Shown: in pieces, positions 12,118-27,519 of the stretch
Layout of the letters: the number at the start of each line of letters is the position of its first letter
Numbering within the stretch: the first letter of the stretch is position 1
Assembly (NCBI GenBank): GCA_030065985.1
Contig: JASJCM010000002.1
Span: forward strand, 19,125-83,124
DNA from: Woeseiaceae bacterium
GTDB taxonomy: Bacteria; Pseudomonadota; Gammaproteobacteria; Steroidobacterales; Woeseiaceae
DNA: 64,000 nucleotides
Direction: 5' to 3'
Position numbers and translations under genes: made by a program
Notes under the pieces: model-generated
What the model saw: the letters and a program-made list of their open reading frames with translations, nothing else
What the model was told of the DNA's origin: nothing
The model's database searches: none

Positions 12118-13263
12118 ATGGATGCCAGCGAGCGCCGCTCCGTCGGCGTTGTGGCGCTGATCGCGATGATCCGGATGTTTGGACTCTTCGCGCTGCTTCC
12201 AGTTCTGTCCTTGTACGCCGCCGAATTGCGCGAGGCGACTCCGTTGCTCATAGGCCTCGCTGTCGGGGCGTACGGCCTAACCCAGGCGGGCTTGCAGATT
12301 CCGCTTGGCGCGCTGTCGGACCGGATCGGCCGCGTTCCGGTCATTGTATGTGGATTGCTGATATTCGCAGCCGGCAGCGTTCTCGCTGCCATGTCGGATT
12401 CTATCTACGGCGTCATCGCAGGTCGGCTGCTGCAGGGTGCTGGCGCGATCTCGGCGACACTGTCTGCGCTCATAACCGATGCCACGCGCAAGGAAGTCCG
12501 CACGCGCGGCATGGCCGTCTTCGGTGTCGGTATCGGCGCGTCTTTCATGATTGCGATGGTTCTTGGCCCGCTGATCGCATCTCGGTTCGGGGTTGCGGCC
12601 CTGTTCTGGATCGCCGCCGTGCTCGCGATTGTCGCCGCAGGGTTGTTGCGGGCGCTCCCCGACATTCCGCAGCCAAAGACCAGCGAGAGCTGGAGCATCG
12701 TGCCTGCCTTCCGCGCTGATCTGCTGCGCGTCGATGCTTACGTCTTCCTCCTGCACATGATCATGACTGCGACGTTCGTTGCGCTGCCATTTCTGCTGAC
12801 GGATCGTCTCGACCTCGCGCTGACCGAGCACTGGAAGATGTATATCGGCGCCTTGCTGCTGTCGCTCGTCGTAGCCGTGCCCATGATTATGAATGATCAC
12901 CACCAGGGTCGAGGCCGGCTGATCGGGCTCGCTGTGTCGATGGTCATTGCGGCCCAGCTTGCGCTGACCTTCCTCGGATTCTCGGTAATTCCCGTGTTCC
13001 TGGCGCTGACGCTGTACTTTGCCGGCTTCAATTTTCTCGAGGCCGGGCTGCCCGCTCGTCTGTCGGTACTGGCCGATGATGCGGTCCGCGGCGCCTCACT
13101 CGGCGTGTTCTCGAGCGCCCAGTTCCTCGGTGCCTTCGTGGGCGGTCTGGTGGGTGGGCGGTTCCTTGGGCAGGGTCGACCGACCGACGTCTTCTTTGTC
13201 TGCGCGCTGCTTGGTGGCATCTGGCTGGCATTGCAGGGCTTTGGCCGGTTTCAGCGCTCCTGA
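12118..13263 (+). CDS. Major facilitator superfamily transporter
   Basis: About 381 residues and twelve hydrophobic helices, with the MFS motif [10 protein letters not shown] after helix 2. It resembles the YajR-like drug:proton antiporter type but lacks a C-terminal extension; the substrate is unknown. The ATG at 12118 is preferred over an in-frame GTG at 12088 because GGAAGGG lies about eight bases upstream. The open frame extends back into uvrA on the other strand, but that part is not expected to be translated. It sits between uvrA and ssb, as in Pseudomonas. Confidence 0.88.
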   Translation: MDASERRSVGVVALIAMIRMFGLFALLPVLSLYAAELREATPLLIGLAVGAYGLTQAGLQIPLGALSDRIGRVPVIVCGLLIFAAGSVLAAMSDSIYGVIAGRLLQGAGAISATLSALITDATRKEVRTRGMAVFGVGIGASFMIAMVLGPLIASRFGVAALFWIAAVLAIVAAGLLRALPDIPQPKTSESWSIVPAFRADLLRVDAYVFLLHMIMTATFVALPFLLTDRLDLALTEHWKMYIGALLLSLVVAVPMIMNDHHQGRGRLIGLAVSMVIAAQLALTFLGFSVIPVFLALTLYFAGFNFLEAGLPARLSVLADDAVRGASLGVFSSAQFLGAFVGGLVGGRFLGQGRPTDVFFVCALLGGIWLALQGFGRFQRS

Positions 13264-13362
13264 CCGAGAAATCGCGCTGGTATTTGGCGCGGCAGGCCCT
13301 ACAATAGTGCCCCCTTGCCGCTGCGGCGGCGGGCACGAATAACGCATAAAACAGGAGCCGAA

Positions 13363-13836
13363 ATGGCCCGCGGAATCAACAAAGTCATCATCGTTGGCAA
13401 CCTGGGGCAGGACCCCGAGACGCGCTATATGCCGAGTGGCGCAGCGGTGACCAACTTCACGGTTGCGACGAACGAGTCGTGGAAGGACAAGCAGACTGGC
13501 GAGCAGAAGGAACGCACCGAGTGGCATAGGGTTGCGATGTTCAATCGCCTGGCCGAAATCGCGGCCGAGTATCTGCGCAAAGGCTCGCAGGTCTATATCG
13601 AAGGCAAGCTGCGCACGCGCAAGTGGCAGGGCCAGGATGGCCAGGATCGCTACACGACCGAGATTATCGCTGACGAAATGCAGATGCTCGGCGGCCGTGG
13701 TGGTGGCGGCGGTTCCTTCGGCGGTGGCGGAGGAGGTGGCTCCTTCGGCGGCGGTGGCGGTGGCCAGAAGGGCGGTGGTGGCAGTGCTCCTCCGCAGCCC
13801 GGCCCCGACGACTTTGACGACGATATTCCGTTCTAG
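13363..13836 (+). CDS. ssb: Single-stranded DNA-binding protein
   Basis: A 157-residue SSB. The N-terminal OB-fold is typical ([19 protein letters not shown], then the [15 protein letters not shown] stretch). A Gly-rich flexible linker covers about residues 107-145, and the acidic DDDIPF tail recruits partner proteins. The start is the ATG after AGGAG at 13353. It protects single-stranded DNA in replication, repair and recombination, fitting its place beside uvrA. A hairpin follows the stop. Confidence 0.97.
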   Translation: MARGINKVIIVGNLGQDPETRYMPSGAAVTNFTVATNESWKDKQTGEQKERTEWHRVAMFNRLAEIAAEYLRKGSQVYIEGKLRTRKWQGQDGQDRYTTEIIADEMQMLGGRGGGGGSFGGGGGGGSFGGGGGGQKGGGGSAPPQPGPDDFDDDIPF

Positions 13837-13860
13837 GAATAGACGACAATTCGTTTTTGT

Positions 13861-13899
13861 AAGCCGCGTGGGGCCTTCGCTGGTCTGCGCGGCTTTCTC
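13861..13899 (+). terminator. Hairpin after ssb, possible intrinsic terminator
   Basis: AAGCCGCG at 13861-13868 pairs perfectly with CGCGGCTT at 13888-13895 across a 19-base loop, followed by a short pyrimidine-rich run. It lies 25 bases after the ssb stop. The T-tract is weak, so termination efficiency is uncertain. Confidence 0.5.
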
Positions 13900-13926
13900 G
13901 ATTTGGTACGCGAGGAAGTTTTTCCA

Positions 13927-15639
13927 GTGGGCGCGTTCAAGGAGCCGCATGGCGGCGAACTGAAGAACCTGTATCTCGACAATGGCGCCGCTGAGGCCGC
14001 CAAAAGAACGGCGGGTGACTTTCCTTCATGGGATCTGACGGAGCGCCAGGTCTGCGACATCGAGCTATTATTGAACGGCGCGTTCTCGCCGCTCGAGGGT
14101 TTTCTCAACAAAGACGACTACGACGCGGTATGCAGCGGCATGCGTCTCGTGAGTGGCGTCCTGTGGCCCATGCCGATCACGCTCGATGTCAGCGAAGAAT
14201 TTGCGGCGGATCTCGAATCGGGTGACACCATCGCGCTGCGCGATCTTGAAGGCGTCATCGTCGCGACGCTGGAGGTTGGCGACGTCTGGACACCCGACAA
14301 GGAAACCGAGGCGCGGAATGTTTTCGGCACGACCGATGAGAAACACCCGGCCGTTCACTACCTGAATCGCATTGCGGGGCCTGTTTACGTCGGCGGCAAG
14401 CTGACTGGCATCGAGGCCCCGATGCACTACGACTTCAAGCACCTGCGTGAGAGCCCCGCCGAGGTGCGCGCGCGCTTCAAGAAGCTGGGCTGGCGCAAGG
14501 TGGTTGCGTTCCAGACGCGCAACCCGATGCACCGGGCGCACCAGGAGATCTCACATCTCGCGGCACGCGAAGTCGAGGCTAACCTGCTCATCCACCCGGT
14601 CGTCGGCATGACCAAGCCGGGCGATGTCGATCACTACACGCGTGTGCGTTGCTACGAGCACATTCTCAAATATTATCCCGAGCAGACGACGTCGCTGTCG
14701 CTTTTGCCGTTGGCGATGCGTATGGGCGGCCCGCGCGAGGCCATGTGGCACGCGATCATCCGCAAGAACTTCGGCTGCACGCATCTCATTGTTGGCCGCG
14801 ATCACGCCGGCCCGGGGAACGACTCGAACGGAGACCCGTTCTACGGACCCTACGATGCCCAGGACCTCCTCAATGAGTATGCCGAGGAGCTCGACATCTC
14901 GATGGTGCCGTTCCGCATGATGGTGTACTCCGAGAACAAGGCACAGTACATCCCGATCGACGAAAAGACAGACAACGACCACGTTCTCAACATCTCGGGC
15001 ACCGAGCTGCGCCGGCGTTTGCAGGAGGGTCTGGAGATTCCGGACTGGTTCTCTTTTCCTGACGTTATTACCGAGCTGCGTCGCACGCATCCGCCGCGCC
15101 ACAAGCAGGGATTTACCGTGTTATTCACGGGACTGTCGGGGTCGGGTAAGTCAACGATTGCGCACGCACTGATGGCCAAGCTCATGGAAGTTGGCGGTCG
15201 GGCAGTAACGCTGCTTGATGGTGACATTGTGCGCAAGAACCTGTCGAGTGAGCTCGGCTTCTCGAAAGAGCACCGCGACATCAACATAGCGCGCATCGGT
15301 TTCGTCGCGGCGGAGATCACCAGAAACGGCGGTATTGCGATCTGCGCGCCGATCGCGCCCTACGCGCACAAGCGTCGGGTTGTTCGAGACGTTATCGAGC
15401 CGCACGGCGGTTTTGTCGAGGTACACGTCGCGACGCCGCTCGAAGTGTGCGAGCAGCGCGACCGCAAGGGTCTCTACGCGCAGGCTCGTGCTGGTAAGAT
15501 CAAGGAATTCACGGGTATCAGTGCCCCGTACGAGGTGCCCGAGAACGCCGAGATGGTCATCGATACGACCGATGTCTCGCCCGATCTCGCGGCGCACCGG
15601 ATCTTCGTCAAGCTGGAAAGCATGGGCTTTATCAAGTAA
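13927..15639 (+). CDS. Bifunctional sulfate adenylyltransferase / adenylylsulfate kinase
   Basis: A fusion that turns sulfate plus ATP into APS and then PAPS. The N-terminal and central part (to about residue 380) is a Sat-type ATP sulfurylase with [12 protein letters not shown] and GRDHAGPG motifs. The C-terminal part is an APS kinase with the P-loop GLSGSGKST and the LDGD motif. I chose the GTG at 13927, nine bases after AGGAAG (570 residues); an in-frame TTG at 13903 is the alternative. It starts the block that runs into miaB. Role in assimilation or sulfation is inferred, as no reductase gene is nearby. Confidence 0.92.
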   Translation: MGAFKEPHGGELKNLYLDNGAAEAAKRTAGDFPSWDLTERQVCDIELLLNGAFSPLEGFLNKDDYDAVCSGMRLVSGVLWPMPITLDVSEEFAADLESGDTIALRDLEGVIVATLEVGDVWTPDKETEARNVFGTTDEKHPAVHYLNRIAGPVYVGGKLTGIEAPMHYDFKHLRESPAEVRARFKKLGWRKVVAFQTRNPMHRAHQEISHLAAREVEANLLIHPVVGMTKPGDVDHYTRVRCYEHILKYYPEQTTSLSLLPLAMRMGGPREAMWHAIIRKNFGCTHLIVGRDHAGPGNDSNGDPFYGPYDAQDLLNEYAEELDISMVPFRMMVYSENKAQYIPIDEKTDNDHVLNISGTELRRRLQEGLEIPDWFSFPDVITELRRTHPPRHKQGFTVLFTGLSGSGKSTIAHALMAKLMEVGGRAVTLLDGDIVRKNLSSELGFSKEHRDINIARIGFVAAEITRNGGIAICAPIAPYAHKRRVVRDVIEPHGGFVEVHVATPLEVCEQRDRKGLYAQARAGKIKEFTGISAPYEVPENAEMVIDTTDVSPDLAAHRIFVKLESMGFIK

Positions 15640-15647
15640 CGGACACT

Positions 15648-16982
15648 ATGAAGCTGTACATCAAGACAATGGGTTGCCAGATGAACGAGTACGACTCGGA
15701 GAAGATGGCGGACGTATTGCGAGAGTCGCACGGCTACGAGCTGACGGATTCGCCCGACAACGCCGACCTGTTGCTTGTGAATACGTGCTCGATTCGCGAG
15801 AAGGCACAGGAAAAGGTGTTCTCAGAGCTGGGACGTTGGCGGGCACTCAAGGAGAAGAACCCGAACGTCAAAATCGGTGTCGGCGGCTGTGTCGCGAGCC
15901 AGGAAGGTGACGGCATCACGAAACGCGCACCGTTCGTCGATGTCGTGTTCGGTCCGCAGACGCTGCATCGTCTGCCTGAGATGATCACGGACGCCGGCAG
16001 AAAGTCTTCGTCCGTCGTCGACGTGTCGTTCCCGGAGATTGAGAAGTTCGACCGCCTGCCAGAACCGCGAGCCGAAGGGCCTACCGCGTTCGTGTCGGTC
16101 ATGGAGGGCTGCAGCAAGTACTGCAGCTTCTGTGTCGTGCCGTACACGCGCGGCGAGGAGATCAGTCGACCGTTCGACGACGTGATCGCTGAAGTCGCCA
16201 GCCTGGCAGGGCAGGGCGTTCGCGAGGTGAACCTGCTGGGGCAAAACGTCAACGCTTATCGTGGTCCGATGCACGACGGCGAGATCGCCGATCTCGCGAC
16301 GCTCATCTATTACGTAGCGGCGATCGATGAGATCGAGCGTATCCGGTTCACGACTTCGCACCCGGTCGAATTCACCGACAGCCTGATCCAGGCGTACGCC
16401 GAAGTGCCCAAGTTGGCTAACTACCTGCACCTGCCCGTGCAGCACGGCTCCGATCGCGTGCTGGCCGCAATGAAACGCGGTCACACGATCCTCGAGTACA
16501 AACAGAAGATTCGCAGGCTGCGTGAAGCTCGTCCCGATATTTCATTAAGCTCCGACTTCATCATCGGCTTCCCGGGGGAGACCGACAAGGACTTCGAGAA
16601 GCTGATGAACCTCGTTGCCGAGATCGGTTTCGACCAGTCCTTCAGCTTTATTTACAGTGCCCGACCCGGTACGCCGGCCGCATCGCTTGCCGACGATACT
16701 CCGCTCGAAGTAAAGAAAGAACGATTACAGATTCTGCAGGCGCGCATCAATCAGCAGGCAATGGAAATAAGCCGCGGAATGGTTGGCACCACGCAGCGTG
16801 TACTCGTAGAGAAGGTCTCGAAGAAGAGCGATCGCCAGGTGTCCGGCCGCACTGAGAACATGCGGTGGGTCAATTTCGACGCTGACCCGTCGATCATCGG
16901 CGAGTTTGTTGACGTTGTCATAACCGAGGCTTTGCCCAATTCCTTGCGCGGCCGACTTGCAGACAGCAAAGCTGCGGCGTAA
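15648..16982 (+). CDS. miaB: tRNA-2-methylthio-N6-dimethylallyladenosine synthase
   Basis: A 444-residue radical-SAM methylthiotransferase that adds the methylthio group to i6A37 of tRNA. Three N-terminal cysteines (10, 47, 81) bind the auxiliary 4Fe-4S cluster, and C155/C159/C162 (CSKYCSFC) bind the SAM cluster. A TRAM-like segment ends the protein. The gene lies eight bases after the SAT/APS kinase gene and ahead of phoH-ybeY-corC-lnt, the standard gammaproteobacterial order. Confidence 0.96.
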   Translation: MKLYIKTMGCQMNEYDSEKMADVLRESHGYELTDSPDNADLLLVNTCSIREKAQEKVFSELGRWRALKEKNPNVKIGVGGCVASQEGDGITKRAPFVDVVFGPQTLHRLPEMITDAGRKSSSVVDVSFPEIEKFDRLPEPRAEGPTAFVSVMEGCSKYCSFCVVPYTRGEEISRPFDDVIAEVASLAGQGVREVNLLGQNVNAYRGPMHDGEIADLATLIYYVAAIDEIERIRFTTSHPVEFTDSLIQAYAEVPKLANYLHLPVQHGSDRVLAAMKRGHTILEYKQKIRRLREARPDISLSSDFIIGFPGETDKDFEKLMNLVAEIGFDQSFSFIYSARPGTPAASLADDTPLEVKKERLQILQARINQQAMEISRGMVGTTQRVLVEKVSKKSDRQVSGRTENMRWVNFDADPSIIGEFVDVVITEALPNSLRGRLADSKAAA

Positions 16983-17088
16983 TCTCGGACTCAATGATCT
17001 ATTGCCGAAATAGATTTATTGCCGCTTCCGGCACTTTCCCTGTCGTCCTGACAGGCGCTTTCCTACACAGAGGTTTCAGAAACAGATT

Positions 17089-18072
17089 TTGAGTGCTGTC
17101 CAGATATCTCGGGACGTAGTCCTCGAGCCCGCCGATAACAACCGCCTTGCCAATCTGTGCGGTCAGTTTGATGAACACCTGCGGCAGATCGAACGCCGCC
17201 TCAATGTCGAAATCGCCAGTCGCGGTAATCGCTTCAGGATTACGGGGCATCCTGGCGCGGCTGAGGTCGGCGGCGACGTCCTGGCAAAGCTGTTCGAGAT
17301 GACCGATCAGGAGCGGCTCGATCCGGAACGCGTGCATATGCTGTTGCAGGAGTCTTTTATGGACGATGTGCAAGACGTCGACGTGCCTGCGAACGAGGAC
17401 GATGGTGACGACGTCACGATCCAGACGCGTCGCAAACTGATTCGACCGCGTGGTGCCAACCAGACTGCATACATCAAAAGTATTCGGCAACACGATCTCG
17501 CGTTTGGTATCGGTCCCGCGGGCACGGGCAAAACATACCTCGCAGTTGCTGCGGCTGTTGATGCGCTCGAGTCGGAACAGATTCGACGCATCGTTCTTGT
17601 ACGTCCGGCTGTCGAGGCCGGCGAGCGCCTCGGTTTCCTGCCCGGTGACCTGTCACAGAAGGTCGATCCTTACCTGCGACCAATGTACGACGCGCTCTAC
17701 GACATGATCGGCGCGGAACGCGTTACGCGACTCATCGAACGCAACGTCATTGAGATCGCGCCGCTTGCGTTCATGCGCGGTCGATCGCTGAACGAGTCGT
17801 TCGTGATCCTCGACGAAGCGCAGAATACGAGTGTCGAGCAGATGAAGATGTTCCTGACGCGTATTGGTTTCGGCTCGCGCGCCATCGTCACAGGCGATGT
17901 CACGCAGGTGGACCTGCCGAATGGTCAGATGTCCGGCCTCAAGAATGCCACCGAAGTACTTGGCGATGTCGAGGGCGTGGCGTTCACGTATTTCACTCGC
18001 AAGGACGTCGTGCGCCACCATCTCGTGCAGCGCATTGTGAAAGCCTACGAAGACAATGAACGTTCTGACTGA
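17089..18072 (+). CDS. ybeZ: PhoH-like ATPase (YbeZ)
   Basis: A 327-residue PhoH family P-loop protein. Walker A is GPAGTGKT (142-149) and Walker B is in FVILDEAQN, with a later ALVTGD-like motif (AIVTGDVTQVDLP). It works with YbeY in RNA metabolism; the mechanism is not settled. The start is uncertain: TTG at 17089 fits the family's N-terminus but its only ribosome-site candidate, AGAGG, is rather far upstream. The last 17 bases overlap ybeY. Confidence 0.93.
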   Translation: MSAVQISRDVVLEPADNNRLANLCGQFDEHLRQIERRLNVEIASRGNRFRITGHPGAAEVGGDVLAKLFEMTDQERLDPERVHMLLQESFMDDVQDVDVPANEDDGDDVTIQTRRKLIRPRGANQTAYIKSIRQHDLAFGIGPAGTGKTYLAVAAAVDALESEQIRRIVLVRPAVEAGERLGFLPGDLSQKVDPYLRPMYDALYDMIGAERVTRLIERNVIEIAPLAFMRGRSLNESFVILDEAQNTSVEQMKMFLTRIGFGSRAIVTGDVTQVDLPNGQMSGLKNATEVLGDVEGVAFTYFTRKDVVRHHLVQRIVKAYEDNERSD

Positions 18073-18538
18073 CGTTCAGCTGGCCTGTAGCGACGACACA
18101 ACTCCCGAAGCCGACACTATCACCGCCTGGGTCAGCCGTGCCGTTGCCGCCACCGGCGTCTCGCGTGATCATGAGGTTTCTGTGCGCGTAGTGAGCAAAG
18201 AGGAGATTCGGCAACTCAATCGCGATTATCGCGATAAGGACCAGCCGACCAATGTGCTCTCGTTTCCATCCGGACCGATCGAAGGCCTGCCCGACGACGA
18301 GCCGGTGCCGCTCGGCGATATCGTCGTCTGCGCGTCGGTTGTTGCCGCGGAAGCCGCAGCGCAAGGCAAACGGCTGCAGGATCACTGGGCGCATATGCTC
18401 GTGCATGGGACGTTGCATCTGATGGGGTTCGACCATCAAGAAGAATCGGAGGCGGCCGAAATGGAAGGTAAGGAGACGAAAATCCTGACCGGGCATGGGC
18501 TCCCGGACCCATATGGAGAGCCTGCGCATAACTGCTAG
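18056..18538 (+). CDS. ybeY: Endoribonuclease / rRNA maturation factor YbeY
   Basis: A 160-residue zinc metalloprotein of UPF0054. The signature HGTLHLMGFDH gives zinc ligands His117, His121 and His127, and the conserved Arg/Asn region (RQLNRDYRDKDQPTNVLSF) is present. It matures the 16S rRNA 3' end and takes part in ribosome quality control. The ATG lies inside the end of phoH, so the two are probably translationally coupled. Confidence 0.95.
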   Translation: MNVLTDVQLACSDDTTPEADTITAWVSRAVAATGVSRDHEVSVRVVSKEEIRQLNRDYRDKDQPTNVLSFPSGPIEGLPDDEPVPLGDIVVCASVVAAEAAAQGKRLQDHWAHMLVHGTLHLMGFDHQEESEAAEMEGKETKILTGHGLPDPYGEPAHNC

Positions 18539-18550
18539 AATGGCAAGACT

Positions 18551-19396
18551 ATGAACGAAAAACCTCCCAGTACCAGCGGCTCGGGCGCCCCCGGCCTGGT
18601 CGCGCGCATCCGCCGCGCGTTCAGTGGCGAACCCTGGAGCCGAGACGAAATCCAGACCTTCATCGAATCGGAAGTCGAACTCGACGCCGAAGAAAAGAGC
18701 ATGCTCACCGGGGTCCTCGAAGTATCCGAGACCCAGGTTCGCGACGTGATGATCCCGCGTTCGCAGATGGTGGTCATCAACATCGAAGATGAATTTGACG
18801 AGACGCTGAAGACCATCGTCGAGTCCGGCCACTCCCGCTTCCCTGTGATTGGCGAGGATCGGGACGAGGTGCTTGGCGTCCTGCTCGCGAAGGATCTGTT
18901 GCGGTACTTCGGCAGTGACGACGAAATCACGATTCGCAAGCTTCTGCGTCCCGCCGCCGTGATTCCGGAGTCGAAGCGTCTGAACGCGCTGCTCAAGGAG
19001 TTTCGCGCCAGCCACAATCATATGGCCATTGTCGTCGACGAATACGGCGGTGTTGCGGGCCTGCTGACCATCGAGGACGTGCTCGAGGAGATCGTGGGCG
19101 AGATCGAGGACGAGCACGACGACGAAGAGGCCGAGTTCATCCGGCCGGATGGGGATCGCAATGGCAAGCCGAGTTTCGCTGTGCGCGCGCTGACGCGCGT
19201 CGAGGACTTCAACGAGTATTTCGAGTGCGAGCTCGCGGACGAGGAATACGACACGATCGGCGGTCTCGTAATGCATGAACTGGGTCGCTTGCCACGCCGC
19301 GGCGAAAAGGTACACTTCGGCGGCTTCGAGTTCGCCGTCATGAAGGCGGACAAGCGGCGCATTGACGCGCTCCAGGTACAACGAATCAACGGCTGA
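18551..19396 (+). CDS. corC: CorC/HlyC family protein with tandem CBS domains (YbeX)
   Basis: A 281-residue cytosolic protein. A short N-terminal acidic helix region is followed by two CBS domains (about 65-190; VSETQVRDVMIPRSQM and NHMAIVVDEYGGVAGLLT) and a C-terminal CorC/HlyC transporter-associated domain with YDTIGGLVMHELGRLP. E. coli YbeX/CorC is linked to magnesium and cobalt efflux and to ribosome biogenesis. It lies in the conserved phoH-ybeY-corC-lnt operon. Confidence 0.93.
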   Translation: MNEKPPSTSGSGAPGLVARIRRAFSGEPWSRDEIQTFIESEVELDAEEKSMLTGVLEVSETQVRDVMIPRSQMVVINIEDEFDETLKTIVESGHSRFPVIGEDRDEVLGVLLAKDLLRYFGSDDEITIRKLLRPAAVIPESKRLNALLKEFRASHNHMAIVVDEYGGVAGLLTIEDVLEEIVGEIEDEHDDEEAEFIRPDGDRNGKPSFAVRALTRVEDFNEYFECELADEEYDTIGGLVMHELGRLPRRGEKVHFGGFEFAVMKADKRRIDALQVQRING

Positions 19397-19400
19397 ACCG

Positions 19401-23896
<4,496 letters not shown>

Positions 23897-23900
<4 letters not shown>

Positions 23901-24388
23901 ACAGTGTTCTTACCGTCGCCGACACAGGCGTCGGCGTGCTTGGCGAGCTCCTGGAGCGGTACGGCCTCGAGCTCGTCCTCGAGCCGCGGGGGGCAGAGAT
24001 CACGGGTAGTTTCTGGGGCGAATCGGAAGCGGGCGTCGTCGGGCGCAGCGTATTCGTTCGCGAAGACACGCCTGTACATTCCTTCCTGCACGAGACCTGC
24101 CACGTCGTCTGCATGGATGAACGACGTCGGGCTGGTCTCGATCGTGACGCGGGTGGGGATGATCTCGAAGAAGCGGCAGTCTGTTACCTGCAGGTGCTGC
24201 TGGCCGATTACATTGCGGGTGCGGGTCGCGATCGTCTCATGCAGGACATGGATGCCTGGGGTTACAGTTTCCGGCTTGGGAACACGCGTGACTGGTTCGA
24301 AGGCGATGCCGGCGATGCGCGAGAGTTCCTTTTAAATCATAAGCTTATAGACGACAGCAACATCCCGACATTTGCCCTGCGGGCCTGA
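23897..24388 (+). CDS. Unknown protein with HExxH motif
   Basis: A 163-residue protein with no family that I recognise. HETCH at residues 65-69 matches the HExxH zinc-site pattern, and Glu91/Glu92 lie 22-23 residues further on, the spacing seen for the third ligand of gluzincins. There is no signal peptide. The TTG start shares TTGA with the lptE stop, so it is translationally coupled to lptE. This places it in the leuS-lptE transcript, where holA normally comes next. Peptidase activity is only a suggestion. Confidence 0.7.
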
Positions 24389-24412
24389 GCCTGGGCGGGT
24401 GTATAGTTTGGT

Positions 24413-25111
24413 ATGGCCTGGCTGCGCTACCTTGTCTACTTCATAGCGATCGCGTTCGTAACGTGGGCACTGACAGCGCTTGAGCTCGCTTCACCGGGAA
24501 GCCTCAGGCTCCACGTCCTCGTCAATCCAACCGATGTGTATGGCACAAGTGAATTCTCGCCCGTCGAGATCATACAGGCGATCGTGCTCCTGGCATGCGG
24601 TGGGCTCATGGCCTGGGTTGCGTGGTGTTGCCCGACCCAGCGACCGCTGGCAATTCCGTTTGGCGGGCTGGCACTGGCGTTCCTGATTCGCGAACTCGAT
24701 TATTTCCTGGATCGATATATCGCAGATAATTTCTGGCAGGTTGTGATTGCCATCACTGGCGCGCTCGTGATCGCGTACACGTATCGCCATCGGCGTCGCT
24801 TGCGCATTGCGCTGGCGAGGCTCTGGCCGTCGCCCGGACTGACGTTAATGTTCGCAGGCGCTGTCATCCTGTTTGCGTTTGTGCGCCTCGTCGGTCATGA
24901 GCCCCTGTGGATGTCGATTCTCGGTGATGACTACCGGCGAGTCATCAAGCTCGCCATTGAAGAATTCATCGAGCTGGTTGGGTACTTCCTGTGGATGATC
25001 GGCACGATCGAATATGCCTTGCAGGCGCGGGCCATCGCATACCGTCCGCCTCAACCGGCGGCGAGACGTCTTCGGGACAAGCGTCGTCAGGATGCGGCTG
25101 GCCGCTTCTAG
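24413..25111 (+). CDS. Integral membrane protein, unknown
   Basis: A 232-residue protein with about six hydrophobic helices and a basic C-terminal tail (RRLRDKRRQDAAGRF) that should be cytoplasmic. A loop between helices one and two contains Asn/Asp/Ser residues and precedes the Pro-Val-Glu start of helix two. No family is recognised. It follows the HExxH gene by 25 bases and converges on hisI, which ends four bases away. Confidence 0.65.
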   Translation: MAWLRYLVYFIAIAFVTWALTALELASPGSLRLHVLVNPTDVYGTSEFSPVEIIQAIVLLACGGLMAWVAWCCPTQRPLAIPFGGLALAFLIRELDYFLDRYIADNFWQVVIAITGALVIAYTYRHRRRLRIALARLWPSPGLTLMFAGAVILFAFVRLVGHEPLWMSILGDDYRRVIKLAIEEFIELVGYFLWMIGTIEYALQARAIAYRPPQPAARRLRDKRRQDAAGRF

Positions 25112-25114
25112 ATA

Positions 25115-25612
25115 TCAGAGAATCGTGGGGTTCGGTGCGTCGCCGTAGACCTCTTCTGGATCGAAGACTTTTTCGGTCTCGGTCCACTCGAGATCGACGT
25201 GGCCCTCTGCCTGCTTGGTATCGAAGTCGCCGCCCACCGGCACCTTGCGATAGAAACATGAGCGGTACCCGACGTGGCAGCTTGCGCCGCCGGCGACATC
25301 GACGCGCAGCCAGACGCAATCCTGGTCGTCATCGATCAGGAGTTCGCGCACCGTTTGCACGAGACCACTCGTCGCGCCCTTGTGCCAGAGCACCTGGCGG
25401 CTGCGGCTCCAGTAGTGGGCCTCGCCGGTGGCAATCGTGAGCTGCAGCGCCTCGGCGTTCATGTAGCCCTGCATCAGCACTTCGCCGCTGTCAGCATCGG
25501 TCGTGACGACCGTGATCAGGCCGCGGTCGTCGAATTTGGGGGCGAGGTCGTTGCCTTCCTCTACCTGCTCGATTGTCTTGCGGGCTTGAAACTTCACCGG
25601 AGCGACAGACAT
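25115..25612 (-). CDS. hisI: Phosphoribosyl-AMP cyclohydrolase
   Basis: A 165-residue monofunctional HisI (no HisE domain), the third step of histidine synthesis. Visible are [11 protein letters not shown], the [17 protein letters not shown] substrate-binding stretch, the metal-binding DxDxD-type segment ([10 protein letters not shown]) and the zinc cysteines in [13 protein letters not shown]. The protein has extra residues at both ends relative to short HisI forms. It is alone among opposite-strand genes, away from other his genes, and is preceded by a terminator-like hairpin in its leader. Confidence 0.92.
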   Translation of the reverse strand: MSVAPVKFQARKTIEQVEEGNDLAPKFDDRGLITVVTTDADSGEVLMQGYMNAEALQLTIATGEAHYWSRSRQVLWHKGATSGLVQTVRELLIDDDQDCVWLRVDVAGGASCHVGYRSCFYRKVPVGGDFDTKQAEGHVDLEWTETEKVFDPEEVYGDAPNPTIL

Positions 25613-25623
25613 CGTGATATCTC

Positions 25624-25653
25624 GAAAAAAACGGGGCCCGGAAGAATACCGGG
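25624..25653 (-). terminator. Terminator-like hairpin in the hisI leader
   Basis: Read on the minus strand, GCCCGG (25653-25648), a seven-base loop and CCGGGC (25640-25635) form a GC stem. After CCCG comes an unbroken run of seven T (25630-25624), ending about eleven bases before the hisI ATG. The order stem then T-run is right for minus-strand termination only. Lying inside the 5' leader of hisI, it could act as an attenuator; that role is inferred. Confidence 0.5.
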
Positions 25654-25714
25654 CGTAGCGGTCCCCGGCAATATTGCTATGATTGCGTCCTTTGGCCGAC
25701 AGACTCGAGACACG

Positions 25715-27094
25715 ATGACCATTCAGCTACACGACACACTGCAGGGCAGGAAGATTCCCTTCGAGCCCCTCGTCGAGGGCCAGGTGACGATGTACCTGTG
25801 TGGACCGACGGTCTACAACTTCGCGCATATCGGTAATGCCCGTCCTGCCGTCGTTTTCGACCTGCTGGCGCGCCTCCTCAGGCGCCGGTACACGCTGAAG
25901 TTCGCGCGCAACATTACTGACGTCGACGACAAGATCATCGCGGCTTCACTCGAGACCGGTGAGCCGATTGAGGAGATCACGGCCAAGTACGCAAAGATCT
26001 ACAACGACGATATGGGCGCGCTCGGCGTTCAGCCTCCCGATATCGAGCCCTACGCGACGCAGCACATCGACGTCATGGTTGCGATGATTGCCAGGCTGGT
26101 CGAGGACGGACATGCCTACGAAGCCGAGGGCCACGTGCTTTTCGATGTCGAAACGCACCCGAAGTATGGCGAACTTTCGAAACGGGACTTGCGCGAGATG
26201 ATCGCGGGCTCGCGCGTTGAAGTGGCGCCATACAAAAAGGCCGCACAGGATTTCGTTCTGTGGAAGCCCTCGACCGACGAGCAGCCCGGATGGGATTCGC
26301 CCTGGGGCCGCGGCCGGCCGGGCTGGCATATCGAGTGCTCGGCCATGGCTGAGAAACACCTCGGCGAGACGATCGATATCCATGCCGGTGGACAGGACCT
26401 CGTCTTCCCGCATCATGAAAACGAGTGCGCCCAGTCGAGCTGCGCGCACGGTGGTGCGCCGATGGCACGCTACTGGCTGCACAACGGTTTCCTCTCGCTC
26501 GACCAGACCAAGATGTCGAAATCGCTCGGCAACGTACTGCTGGTCCATGACCTGATCGAAACGATCCCGGGCGAAGTGATTCGCCTCGCGCTGCTGGGCG
26601 CGCATTATCGCCAGCCGCTGGACTGGTCCGCCGAGACGATCGAGTCGGCTCGACGCATGCTCGATCGCCTGTACGGCGCGGTGAGAGGAGTCGACGTGTC
26701 AGCGGAGGCGTGTGCGGCTGCTGACGTACCGGAAGCCCTGATAGCGGCGCTCGAAGACGACCTCAACACGCCCAAGGCGCTGGCAGAGTTCTTCGCGCTC
26801 GCACGCGCGCTGAACAAAGCCAGCGACCCGGCCGAGATTGAGAGCCTTGCCGCACAGATGTTTGCGGCCGGCGACCTGATGGGCATTTTGCAGAACGACC
26901 CCGAGGAGTGGTTTGCCGGGCACGTCGAGGGCGACATGCCGGCTGACGAAATCGAGGCGCTCATCGCGAAACGCAATGAGGCGCGCGCGGCGAAGGATTT
27001 CCAGGCCGCGGACGCAATTCGCGACCAGCTCAAGGACGCCGGCGTAATCATCGAGGACGGTGCGGGCGGCACAACCTGGCGCCGCGGCGGGTGA
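25715..27094 (+). CDS. cysS: Cysteinyl-tRNA synthetase
   Basis: A 459-residue class Ia synthetase starting at [24 protein letters not shown] carries a zinc Cys and the HIGH motif; further zinc ligands are in IECSAM and the HHENE segment; KMSKS is present as KMSKSLGN. The open frame extends upstream over hisI, but this ATG matches the family N-terminus. A TATGAT box at 25677-25682 is a possible -10. It is divergent from hisI and followed four bases later by sufE. Confidence 0.96.
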   Translation: MTIQLHDTLQGRKIPFEPLVEGQVTMYLCGPTVYNFAHIGNARPAVVFDLLARLLRRRYTLKFARNITDVDDKIIAASLETGEPIEEITAKYAKIYNDDMGALGVQPPDIEPYATQHIDVMVAMIARLVEDGHAYEAEGHVLFDVETHPKYGELSKRDLREMIAGSRVEVAPYKKAAQDFVLWKPSTDEQPGWDSPWGRGRPGWHIECSAMAEKHLGETIDIHAGGQDLVFPHHENECAQSSCAHGGAPMARYWLHNGFLSLDQTKMSKSLGNVLLVHDLIETIPGEVIRLALLGAHYRQPLDWSAETIESARRMLDRLYGAVRGVDVSAEACAAADVPEALIAALEDDLNTPKALAEFFALARALNKASDPAEIESLAAQMFAAGDLMGILQNDPEEWFAGHVEGDMPADEIEALIAKRNEARAAKDFQAADAIRDQLKDAGVIIEDGAGGTTWRRGG

Positions 27095-27098
27095 CAGG

Positions 27099-27518
27099 GT
27101 GAGCAGCGAGGTACGGGCAGCGCAGCAGGAAGTCATCGAGGAGTTTGCGCTCTTCGATGACTGGATGGATCGCTACCAGTACATCATCGATATGGGCAGG
27201 CGACTGCCGGAGTTTCCGGACGAGCTACGCATCGACGAGAATCTCATTCGGGGCTGTCAGTCGCAGGTATGGTTCGTCGCTGAGCAACGCGATGGTCGGC
27301 TGTACTTCCAGGCGATCAGCGATGCTGCAATCGTCTCGGGTCTGATCGCTATCCTGCTGCGTCTCTACAGCGGTCGCGATCCCAGGGATATTCTCGATTC
27401 ACCGCCGGATTTCGTCGAAGCGCTGCAGCTGCAGAGCCACCTGAGTCCGACGCGCAGCAACGGTCTCGGTTCGATGCTCGATGCGATACGCCGGTTTGCT
27501 GCGGAGGCTGCCGCCTGA
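27099..27518 (+). CDS. sufE: SufE-type cysteine desulfuration protein
   Basis: A 139-residue SufE domain protein that accepts persulfide sulfur from a cysteine desulfurase for Fe-S cluster assembly. The acceptor Cys is residue 53 in IRGCQSQVW. The GTG at 27099 is chosen; the frame upstream overlaps cysS. No desulfurase (sufS/csdA) is in the window, so its partner cannot be named; CsdE is an alternative name for the same fold. Confidence 0.9.
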   Translation: MSSEVRAAQQEVIEEFALFDDWMDRYQYIIDMGRRLPEFPDELRIDENLIRGCQSQVWFVAEQRDGRLYFQAISDAAIVSGLIAILLRLYSGRDPRDILDSPPDFVEALQLQSHLSPTRSNGLGSMLDAIRRFAAEAAA

Positions 27519-27519
27519 C

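Noticed and set aside
17025..17055. CCTGTC/GACAGG hairpin before phoH as a terminator
   Set aside because: Short stem and no T-run; miaB and phoH are normally co-transcribed.
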